Assembly: GCA_965226755.1 (NCBI GenBank)
Contig: CBDDDT010000003.1
Coordinates: 2,775,132 to 2,839,131 of the forward strand
Direction of reading: 5' to 3'
DNA from: Bog-113 sp965226755
GTDB taxonomy: Bacteria; Acidobacteriota; Terriglobia; Bryobacterales; Bryobacteraceae
Length of the DNA stretch: 64,000 nucleotides
The notes under the pieces were generated by a model, which was not told where the DNA came from, did not search any database, and worked only from the letters and a program-made list of their open reading frames with translations. Each line of letters begins with the position of its first letter. Position 1 is the first letter of the stretch. This document shows positions 57,777-64,000 of this stretch, piece after piece. A program made the position numbers and the translations under genes.

Positions 57777-57965
57777 CTAGTCCGCCGAATCCAGGGGAGG
57801 GCGGCTTTCTCTCAACCCATGAGCTTCCGCGAAGCGAAGTGCGTCGATCATCATCTTCTTCGCCTCCTTCGGCTGGTCGTCATGCGCATACTCGAGTTGT
57901 AGGAGTGCGACAAAGGCATCTTCGTCTAGAATTTCAAGCTTGTCGGCGAGTTCTTTGAAGGTCAT
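57777..57965 (-). CDS. Small helical hypothetical protein
   Basis: 62 aa, MTFKELADKLEILDEDAFVA..., acidic N-terminal helix then KEAKKMMIDALRFAEAHGLR. AGGAG about 8 nt before the ATG at 57965 supports the start. No TM, no recognised domain. A perfect 8-bp inverted repeat lies 59-80 nt upstream. Confidence 0.65.
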   Translation of the reverse strand: MTFKELADKLEILDEDAFVALLQLEYAHDDQPKEAKKMMIDALRFAEAHGLRESRPPLDSAD

Positions 57966-58304
57966 CCCTATCTCCTGTCAGTTTCAGATATTTTGTTTTT
58001 AGTCGAACATTTTTTGATGCCGCCGCTGAAGTGTCATTCAGCGGTCCGAGTTTGCACGGCCACACCTCGGCGGCTCGAGTAAATCGACGTTACACGGAAC
58101 ACCGTCATCGTGGTCTAACACGACAGATGTCGGCCGCCGGCGCCAGCGATTAGATCACGAAATCGGACGGGAGCGGGGAAGAGGGCGGAAAAGAACACCT
58201 CGCGTCGGCAATGCCCGAACAGGGAGTAGCGGCGACTCGAAGTTCTTGGCGGCTCGCTGGATCTAGACGCCGCGTCAGTGTTTTCTGATGATCTTCTGCT
58301 GCCA
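57966..58304. other. Intergenic region between SDR and small helical gene
   Basis: 339 nt; contains the inverted repeat at 58024-58045 and an A/T-rich stretch at 57985-58015. No gene supported. Confidence 0.4.
58024..58045. repeat. Perfect 8-bp inverted repeat
   Basis: CCGCTGAA-GTGTCA-TTCAGCGG between the SDR gene and the small gene. No T tract, so either an operator for the small gene or a structured RNA element. Confidence 0.35.
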
Positions 58305-59090
58305 TTACTGCTTCTTCAATTCCATGCCGGAGACACTTCTGCAGACGTCAAGCAGTTGATCTTGCCGCTCGACGTCTTTCGTGGCCGGGTCCGGATCCCG
58401 GAGCTTCTGGTGGAAGAAATATCTTCCGGAAACGGTCGCGGCCGGATCATCGCCGGTCGCCAACCAGACTTGGGTTCGGTGCGCCTTGTCGAGGTCGTCC
58501 GGTGCGCCGGCGCCGCCCATCTTCGTGGGCACCCATCCCGGTTCGACGGCATTCGATCTCGTTTGGGGAAACAGACGCGCAATCGCGAACGCCAGCAACA
58601 CGTCCTGGAACTTGGTTTCAGCGTAGGCTTGCGAACCGTTCCACCGCCGCTTCTCCCATAGCATGTCGTCCAGATGGGATCCGGCGCCGTAGTGCATGCC
58701 GGAGGACAGGTAGACCAATCGCTTCGGCATTGTGATCAGGGCGGTGAGGATGTACGGCGCCAGCGTGTTCACGGCGAAGAGTTGAGGCAGTCCATCGGTG
58801 GTTTTCAACAGTTTCGGCTCACGGTAGCCGATTCCGGCATTGTGGATGACGGCGTCGAGGGTGCCTAACCCGTTTACTTGGTCAGCAACGGATATGGTCT
58901 CCGCGATTCTGGATAAATCGCCGACGACGATGTCACCGGCTTCTGCAAATGTCTTGCGGATCTCGTCGGCCCGACGCGCACTCCGAGCGTGTAGTACCAC
59001 CGTGTGCCCTTGCTCGCTCAATAGTTCGGCGGCCATCTTTCCGAGCCCGTCGGAAGAGCCTGTGACAAAAACGCGCGCCATTGTTGACAT
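58305..59090 (-). CDS. Short-chain dehydrogenase/reductase
   Basis: 261 aa; the start may be the ATG at 59081 (MARVFVTGSS). Rossmann motif FVTGSSDGLGKMAAELL, NAG motif AVIHNAGIGY, catalytic Ser in LVYLSSGMHYGAG and the Tyr/Lys pair in AYAETKFQDVLLAF. PGWVPTKMGGAGAP is the usual C-terminal loop. Resembles the retinol-dehydrogenase-like SDR group with broad substrates. Monocistronic. Confidence 0.92.
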   Translation of the reverse strand: MSTMARVFVTGSSDGLGKMAAELLSEQGHTVVLHARSARRADEIRKTFAEAGDIVVGDLSRIAETISVADQVNGLGTLDAVIHNAGIGYREPKLLKTTDGLPQLFAVNTLAPYILTALITMPKRLVYLSSGMHYGAGSHLDDMLWEKRRWNGSQAYAETKFQDVLLAFAIARLFPQTRSNAVEPGWVPTKMGGAGAPDDLDKAHRTQVWLATGDDPAATVSGRYFFHQKLRDPDPATKDVERQDQLLDVCRSVSGMELKKQ

Positions 59091-59279
59091 CCATTGCAGC
59101 TTCGAGCCTTGGGCCCGGAGATAACCCTCAAGACAATGTTCCGACTCTATCGACCGAGTATGTCCACGCCGCGGCGTGTGGACACGGCTTCATAGTTGCT
59201 TCCAGTTCGCACAACGGACCGATGAAGCGGAAAAGTTCGAAACTCCAGTCGTCCGGAATGATGCCTCCAGAGCCCTGGC

Positions 59280-59639
59280 TCAGGCGTCGGCTCGATTGGC
59301 ACGCGCGGGTGTCGCACCGGCCTTCCGAGAAAAACGGAGTTCGGTCCAACGCTTAAAAAGTTGCTTAATGCGCGTCCGCCCTGAAACGAAACCTTTCCAG
59401 AGTTTCGAGAACCAGGAAATCTTGAGAAGTTTCGGTTTCACGATCTTGAAAAGCCGCTCTACGACGAGAAGGCTGAAAGCATAGCAAGCGACGATCATTA
59501 CCGTCCCGGTGATCCAATGTCCCTTCCCCGCAATGGCGACGGCAGCGAGTTTAAGCGGCTCTACGGTCGCCGTCGGCAGCGCCAACAGGAGTAGCGACGG
59601 GTATGGCCCTAGATGTTCGATCCACCGTTTCAAGCTCAT
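59280..59639 (-). CDS. Small membrane protein under an EcfG promoter
   Basis: 119 aa from the ATG at 59639 (MSLKRWIEHLGPYPSLLLLA), with GGAGGAG upstream. Two hydrophobic segments (about 12-36 and 43-62) and a very basic C-terminal tail (KPKLLKISWFSKLWKGFVSG, RTRIKQLFKRW). Function unknown. A perfect EcfG promoter ends 25 nt before the start, which both supports the start and suggests stress induction. Confidence 0.78.
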   Translation of the reverse strand: MSLKRWIEHLGPYPSLLLLALPTATVEPLKLAAVAIAGKGHWITGTVMIVACYAFSLLVVERLFKIVKPKLLKISWFSKLWKGFVSGRTRIKQLFKRWTELRFSRKAGATPARANRADA

Positions 59640-59663
59640 CGGAATGTGGCTCCTCCGGCGGAA

Positions 59664-59688
59664 AACGTCGGCAGATGGAGCTTGTTCC
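59664..59688 (-). promoter_or_regulatory. Consensus EcfG promoter, leftward of a divergent pair
   Basis: Minus strand GGAAC (59688-59684), 16-nt spacer, CGTT (59667-59664): exact consensus, 25 nt before the ATG at 59639. Confidence 0.72.
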
Positions 59689-59694
59689 GCTGAT

Positions 59695-59719
59695 GGAACA
59701 TCTTCCGCCCGATCCCGTT
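59695..59719 (+). promoter_or_regulatory. Consensus EcfG promoter, rightward of a divergent pair
   Basis: Plus strand GGAAC (59695-59699), 16-nt spacer, CGTT (59716-59719): exact consensus, six bases from the oppositely oriented site, reading into a small ORF and the AI-2E family gene. Confidence 0.72.
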
Positions 59720-59746
59720 CATTTGCGAAAGGAAACGGACAAGGAA

Positions 59747-59950
59747 ATGCAGATTTACGAGGGTATAGACAGGGCAACCAGCGCTGGATCGTCGACCCTG
59801 GAGGACGAAGTTGCGGCCTGGCTCAGGAGGCGAGCCGTGCGGCCGAGCGCCACCAGCGGTAGGGTGCGCGTGGTACGCATCCCAAAGCGCATGCCCTCGC
59901 GTATCGATCGCTCCGCACGCACTTCCGACGACAAGCCTTTGATGGCCTAG
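59747..59950 (+). CDS. Small hypothetical protein ahead of the AI-2E family gene
   Basis: 67 aa from the ATG at 59747 (MQIYEGIDRATSAGSSTLED), AAAGGA upstream at some distance; the frame is open further upstream but those starts lie in front of the promoter's -10. EDEVAAWLRRRAV followed by a basic tail. No known domain. The position right after a consensus EcfG promoter and 20 nt before the next gene is the main support. Confidence 0.5.
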   Translation: MQIYEGIDRATSAGSSTLEDEVAAWLRRRAVRPSATSGRVRVVRIPKRMPSRIDRSARTSDDKPLMA

Positions 59951-59970
59951 CCGACTGGTCCGCACGCCAC

Positions 59971-61116
59971 ATGAGGATAGCGACGAAATCCACAGAGAAG
60001 ACGCGTCCGGCGAAGGCGGTGTCGTGCACGGCTGCCGGTCCAGTCGAGCAAAAGCCACTTCCGCTGGGCTCGGGAGCGCGAGCGAACGCGAGGGTAGTTT
60101 TGGCACTGTTGCTGGCTGCTCTCGGACTGTGGACGGCCGCAAGCTTTCTCCCCGCTCTGATATGGGCCACTATTCTGGCAGTCGCCCTGTGGCCGCTCTA
60201 TCTGGCATTCGCCAGGCGACTCATGGGCGGACCGTCCGGAACGGCCGCGTTCCTCTTCACGGTACTCGTCGCGTTGATCCTGGTGACCCCGATCTCGCTC
60301 GCCGTATACGAAGTCGCCCAACAAAGCGACTTGCTCAGCGACTGGCTGAAGCGAGCGGGTGAGGGCGGCGTCGATGTGCCGGACTGGATAGCCCGCTTGC
60401 CGATAGCCGCCGAAAGCATGGAGCAATGGTGGCGGGCCAATCTTTCCGACCCGAAAGCCGCCACGGCTTGGCTCAAGACGCTGAATGCCGACAATATATC
60501 GGACCTCTTCCGGACCTTCGGAGGGCAACTTCTCCATCGCCTCTTCCTGCTATTTTTCTCGTTGATGGCGCTCTTTGCTTTGCTCCGCAACGGCCGTTCG
60601 ATCGCTAAGCGTTTTCTTGAGACTTGCGACAAACTTTTTGGAGACGCGGGTGAGGGGTTGATCGAAAAAATGATCGACGCGACCCGCGCGACCGTGAACG
60701 GGACGGTGCTCGTCGCTCTAGGCGAGGGTGCGGCGATCGGTCTTGGTTACTTCGTAGCTGGTGTGCCGAACTCTCTAATGTTCGTGATCTTCACGACGGC
60801 ATTCGCGATGATCCCATTCGGCGCCTGGTTGGCATTTACCGTCGCAGCCGTAGTCACCATTTCCGGCGGGGGGAGTGGAGTAGCGGCGGTGGGTGTCTTT
60901 GTTTGGGGCACGGTCGTCATGCTCGCTGGCGACCATTTCATTTGGCCGACCTTAGTGAGCGGCTCCGCCAGGCTTCCCTTTCTGCTGGCGTTCGTCGGTA
61001 TCTTTGGCGGGCTGGCGGCATTCGGCTTGATGGGACTTTTTGTTGGGCCGGTCATTATGGCCGCGCTGTTGGCGATTTGGCGCGAGTGGATCTTTCGGGC
61101 GGCGCCTCAGGCATAA
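59971..61116 (+). CDS. AI-2E family (YdiK/PerM-like) transporter
   Basis: 381 aa with about seven to eight TM segments in the AI-2E exporter family layout: a TM pair near 44-95, a long soluble loop (120-180), LLHRLFLLFFSLMALFALLR near 190, then LVALGEGAAIGLGYFVAGVP and the conserved WPTLVSGSARLPFLLAFVGI/FGGLAAFGLMGLFVGPVIMA end. Members may export signals or ions; naming as AI-2 exporter is historic and not evidence for quorum sensing. Likely co-transcribed with the small upstream gene from an EcfG promoter. Confidence 0.9.
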   Translation: MRIATKSTEKTRPAKAVSCTAAGPVEQKPLPLGSGARANARVVLALLLAALGLWTAASFLPALIWATILAVALWPLYLAFARRLMGGPSGTAAFLFTVLVALILVTPISLAVYEVAQQSDLLSDWLKRAGEGGVDVPDWIARLPIAAESMEQWWRANLSDPKAATAWLKTLNADNISDLFRTFGGQLLHRLFLLFFSLMALFALLRNGRSIAKRFLETCDKLFGDAGEGLIEKMIDATRATVNGTVLVALGEGAAIGLGYFVAGVPNSLMFVIFTTAFAMIPFGAWLAFTVAAVVTISGGGSGVAAVGVFVWGTVVMLAGDHFIWPTLVSGSARLPFLLAFVGIFGGLAAFGLMGLFVGPVIMAALLAIWREWIFRAAPQA

Positions 61117-61677
61117 AAAGGAGAATCGTCAGTCTCGGACGGCGCCTGAAAAGCACCACACAGAAGCATGGCGGGATCGACGGCTGGTGCAAATCAGCTG
61201 GTGCGCGACGCGATACGTTTGTGAAGTACAGCGAACAGGCTGCCGCACGTTGCTTCTGGAGCTAAGCGGACTTTTGGTCTGCGTTGAAGTTGGTGGGTGG
61301 CAGATTGCACGAGCGAGGCCGTTCAGCATTAATTATGCTGTAGCTCGGCCAGGATCGCGGAACGGACCCGAATACGGATTTGCGGTCACGAACTTCTGCA
61401 ACCGGATAGGCGGGGCGGCGGTGCCGGACCCCTTCGGAATGGTGATAGCTCAGCGTCGATTGTCGGTTGCAACCGCTGTTCATCGGCGACGGCCGCTTAA
61501 GGTGCAACCCGACTGTCCGTGCGCAGACAGTCGTCCAGGATAAGGATCGTCACTTTGAAAACTGCTCGGGAAGGGCGCCTAGTGGCTGGCCGGACCAGAT
61601 TATCACCGCACGCTTTCATAACCAGAGCGATGGATGGCCAGAGTGGGAAATCCGGTGGAGACCCAAGCGACCAACCG
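61117..61677. other. Intergenic region without a supported gene
   Basis: 561 nt between convergent genes. Frames on both strands (61040-61543 plus, 61262-61507 minus) show no family resemblance and overlap each other. No repeat, RNA gene or terminator with T tract recognised. Confidence 0.45.
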
Positions 61678-62184
61678 CTAAGCGAAGCGTAAGCGTCGGG
61701 CCATCTGCCACGGTCCCCCGAGATACTCCCAAAGCAACAGACCCCTGACGGCGCCGGCGCTTTGCTCGAACTCAAACTCTATCGTTCGGTACAGTTCCTT
61801 CGCGGCTTCGGCCGGCACTTTGTTTTGAATCGTCACGTGCGGTCGCCAGCCTTGAATGTCTTGTTTCGAGAATTCGCCGCCCATTGCTTGGCGCGCTGCG
61901 GTCCGCAGCCGCTCTAGGTCGGGCGACCGGATCCGGATCGCAACACCTGAGCCCAGAAGCATGGGCGCACTCATCAGGAAGGGCACTGGACCGTCTGGCA
62001 GCTTGAAATCGTCCAGGCCGGCCGTCTGCCCTGACGACAGCCGGTGAAACAGCGTCAGGTGCGCCGGCAAAAGATTCCGCTCCCGAGGAAAGTGCTTTCG
62101 GCGAAGGCCGTCGAGCCACGCGAAACTGTCGTCGTCCAATTCCGCCGTGAGGATGTAGATCTTTCGCTGGCGTTCTACGTCCAT
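61678..62184 (-). CDS. 2H phosphoesterase (2'-5' RNA ligase-like)
   Basis: 168 aa from the ATG at 62184 (MDVERQRKIYILTAELDDD). Both histidine motifs of the 2H superfamily are present: PAHLTLFHRL near residue 42 and RPHVTIQNKV near residue 117. Such proteins hydrolyse or form 2'-5' or cyclic phosphodiester bonds in RNA or nucleotides. Divergent from the FAN1-like gene, with 146 nt between them. Confidence 0.9.
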   Translation of the reverse strand: MDVERQRKIYILTAELDDDSFAWLDGLRRKHFPRERNLLPAHLTLFHRLSSGQTAGLDDFKLPDGPVPFLMSAPMLLGSGVAIRIRSPDLERLRTAARQAMGGEFSKQDIQGWRPHVTIQNKVPAEAAKELYRTIEFEFEQSAGAVRGLLLWEYLGGPWQMARRLRFA

Positions 62185-62330
62185 CGCGCTCTGGTTAATT
62201 TGCAGCCGTCCCGGCGCCAGCCTTGACAAATCAGTGTGCCATAGAACAAAAATAGAACGCTTTTGGGGATGGGGCAATCGCTGGTCGCGGTTACGGCCCG
62301 GCAGCGAGCCCGAAAGGCCGGAAAAAGTCG

Positions 62331-64000
62331 ATGAAACGGCCGGATCTCCCGATTTTCTACTATCACGACCATTTCGTTGAGATGCTGTCGTTCGTCCGGA
62401 CCACGTACGGTCCCATCCTGACAGGCGAGCACGAGGGCTTCGTCCTTCGGTTTCAAAGACTAACGAAGGACGCACAGTGCCTGCTTGTGCGGATGATTAA
62501 CCGCCGGGGTGCCATCTTCAACCGCGCGCTCTTTCGATATGCCGAGATCACGGACGTGGAACGCGCGGCCGACGACTTGATGGCATCTGGCCAGGCAAGA
62601 CGTCTCCAGGCTGAAGACTACGAAGCGTTCGTCATGTGTCTTCCCAAGGGTTCGCTGTTCAGGGGCGCAAAGGCCGCAGGGCGGATGGATGTCCGTTCTT
62701 CCTGGGCGAAGCCGAAGCTTGTCGAATACTTTTTGACTCAGGTCCCGTTCGAGGTTGCCGCCGAGCATTGCGGCGCGGCTGGCTTCATCGCGCTTCACGA
62801 TACCCGTCCCCTTGAGTTTCTGCTCTATTTGTACTTCGGCAAGACCGAGCGGAACCTGAAGAACTTCGCGCTGCGCGATCTGGGCGTCCTGCGCACGAAC
62901 AAGGAATCGTCCTTCCAGGCGCGATTCGCGGACGGCGAAGAGGCGAGGGCGTGCTTTCATTACAGCCGGCTCCTCGACCGGCTTGAGGTGAGGTCGGCTG
63001 CCGTCTACCGGGAAGCGGTCTTGGAAATCTTCGGCGGTCCGGAATGTCCAACCGCCTACGCCATCGACCTCCGCAGCCGCGCTGCCTACCAGGCCGGGCA
63101 GTTCTTCGAGAAGGATGGCGAGCGGGAGCTCGCCACGCAGCTTTATCGCGCGGGCACTTCGGCGGAATGCAATGAGCGATTGGTCCGCCTGCTTTACGCC
63201 TGCGGTCAGAAGGCGGACGCAGAAGACCTGCTGCGCCGGATGATCGACGATCCGGCCAGCGACGGCGAGCATGTCTTCGCCATGGACTTCTACGCAAGGA
63301 AGTTCGGCGGCCGGCGGATGGGTTCCTGCACCGAGCTTCTGCGCGCTGGCGTGACGCTGACGGTCGACGACACCTATCGCGGCAACCCGGAGGCGGGCGT
63401 CGCCGGCGTCATGCGCCGCCGGGGCTACCGTGTGTTTTTCGCGGAGAACACGCTCTGGAGGATGTTGTTCGGCCTGCTGTTCTGGAACGAGCTGTTCGAG
63501 TCCGGCCAGCTTCACAGCAGCTTCGACTGGCTGCCACATTGCCTGAAGGACCGGACCTTCGCCCGCCTGTTCGAGGCCCGGATCGCCGAGAAGCTCTCAG
63601 CCGTCCGCTGCGGGAACGCGCTCGCTCTGCTGCTGCGGACCATCGCCGCCAGGTGGGGCCGGCCGAACGGCGTCTTCGCGTGGGACCACGTCGACGCAGA
63701 TGCGCTGAGGCTGCTGCTTGCGGGCGCCAGCGGAGCCGGGCTCGCCACCATACTGCGCGCGATGTGCGAGGACTTTCGCGAGACGCGCGATGGGTTTCCC
63801 GACCTGATGCTGGCCAAGGACGATGAGGTCTCCTTCCTTGAGATCAAGGCCGAGGGCGACGCCATCCGCCGCAACCAGCTAACTCGCCTGCGGCAACTCG
63901 GAAATGCAGGCATCCGCGCACAGATCGGCCGCGTGGATTTCCGCTTCGATCCGGAGCAGGTCTACGTCGTGGTCGACATCGAAACGACTGGCGGCTGGGC
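62331..64000 (+). CDS. FAN1-like VRR-NUC nuclease entering a DEDD exonuclease domain, truncated by window end
   Basis: At least 556 aa, open at the right edge. Residues 1-90 match the FAN1 N-terminal domain (YYHDHFVEMLSFVRTTYGPI, LVRMINRRGAIFNRALFRYA). A helical TPR-like middle follows (about 230-310). The VRR-NUC nuclease has Glu in CEDFRETRDGFPDLML, Asp491 in FPDL, and Glu504/Lys506 in FLEIKAEGD (PD-(D/E)xK core). Only 40 residues later YVVVDIETTGGW begins, the Exo I motif (Asp549, Glu551) of DnaQ/DEDD 3'-5' exonucleases. FAN1 cleaves 5' flaps and interstrand crosslinks; a fused proofreading-type exonuclease could resect from the opposite polarity. ATG at 62331; weak ribosome site. Confidence 0.88.
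   Translation, partial: MKRPDLPIFYYHDHFVEMLSFVRTTYGPILTGEHEGFVLRFQRLTKDAQCLLVRMINRRGAIFNRALFRYAEITDVERAADDLMASGQARRLQAEDYEAFVMCLPKGSLFRGAKAAGRMDVRSSWAKPKLVEYFLTQVPFEVAAEHCGAAGFIALHDTRPLEFLLYLYFGKTERNLKNFALRDLGVLRTNKESSFQARFADGEEARACFHYSRLLDRLEVRSAAVYREAVLEIFGGPECPTAYAIDLRSRAAYQAGQFFEKDGERELATQLYRAGTSAECNERLVRLLYACGQKADAEDLLRRMIDDPASDGEHVFAMDFYARKFGGRRMGSCTELLRAGVTLTVDDTYRGNPEAGVAGVMRRRGYRVFFAENTLWRMLFGLLFWNELFESGQLHSSFDWLPHCLKDRTFARLFEARIAEKLSAVRCGNALALLLRTIAARWGRPNGVFAWDHVDADALRLLLAGASGAGLATILRAMCEDFRETRDGFPDLMLAKDDEVSFLEIKAEGDAIRRNQLTRLRQLGNAGIRAQIGRVDFRFDPEQVYVVVDIETTGGW

Noticed and set aside
1..64000. tRNA, rRNA, CRISPR arrays, insertion sequences, attachment sites
   Set aside because: Looked for T-arm-like GGTTCGAATCC segments, direct-repeat arrays and transposase motifs on both strands by eye; none found. 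Short degenerate elements could be missed without software.

Overview
The window looks like a chromosomal segment of an alphaproteobacterium, most likely Hyphomicrobiales (Bradyrhizobium/Rhodopseudomonas-like). The grounds are high GC, HisKA_2-type and PAS-rich histidine kinases, small DUF4142/DUF1737/DUF2934/DUF2383-type proteins, and several promoters of the alphaproteobacterial EcfG (general stress response) type. No insertion sequences, tRNA/rRNA genes, CRISPR arrays or phage genes were seen. The taxonomic call is inference; no 16S or other marker is present.

Layout. 1-0.65 kb: truncated treZ (trehalose synthesis). 1-5.4 kb: a frameshifted DUF4118/PAS/HisKA_2 kinase, a PfpI/DJ-1 protein, a general-stress-protein-26-like flavin-fold protein and a DUF4142 exported protein. 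5.8-12.2 kb: a PaoABC (YagTSR)-type molybdenum aldehyde oxidoreductase and a YdeP/FdhF-like molybdoenzyme. 12.5-13.9 kb: a DHA2 efflux pump. 14.0-25.7 kb (minus): one gapless 12-gene operon encoding Alternative Complex III (ActABCDEF), a small membrane protein, SCO, and an A2-type caa3 cytochrome c oxidase; nearly every junction is a 4-nt start/stop overlap. 26.0-29.8 kb (plus, divergent): a three-subunit, Tat-exported GMC dehydrogenase with triheme cytochrome c, a plausible electron donor to that chain. 30.7-35.7 kb: two MFS transporters, an alpha/beta hydrolase, small proteins and a PAP2 phosphatase. 36.2-56.1 kb: three large related hybrid histidine kinases (one with two complete kinase-receiver units), an Nramp-like transporter, a deaminase, an epoxide-hydrolase-like protein divergent from a winged-helix/TPR regulator, and a LysR regulator. 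56.3-64 kb: a gamma-lyase-family PLP enzyme, an SDR, an AI-2E family transporter, a 2H phosphoesterase, and a truncated FAN1-like VRR-NUC protein continuing into a DEDD exonuclease.

Two cross-cutting signals stand out. First, exact GGAAC-N16-CGTT promoters lie upstream of the Act-caa3 operon, the GSP26 gene, and a divergent pair at 59.6-59.7 kb, with near matches upstream of treZ, the DUF4142 gene and paoA. This suggests that a cytochrome bc1-independent respiratory branch belongs to the general stress regulon. Second, 23 single-base frameshifts interrupt otherwise well-conserved genes, and 21 of them are net +1. They cluster in actB-actF, which points to insertion-type sequencing errors more than to gene decay. 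All protein lengths for these genes are given after frame repair.
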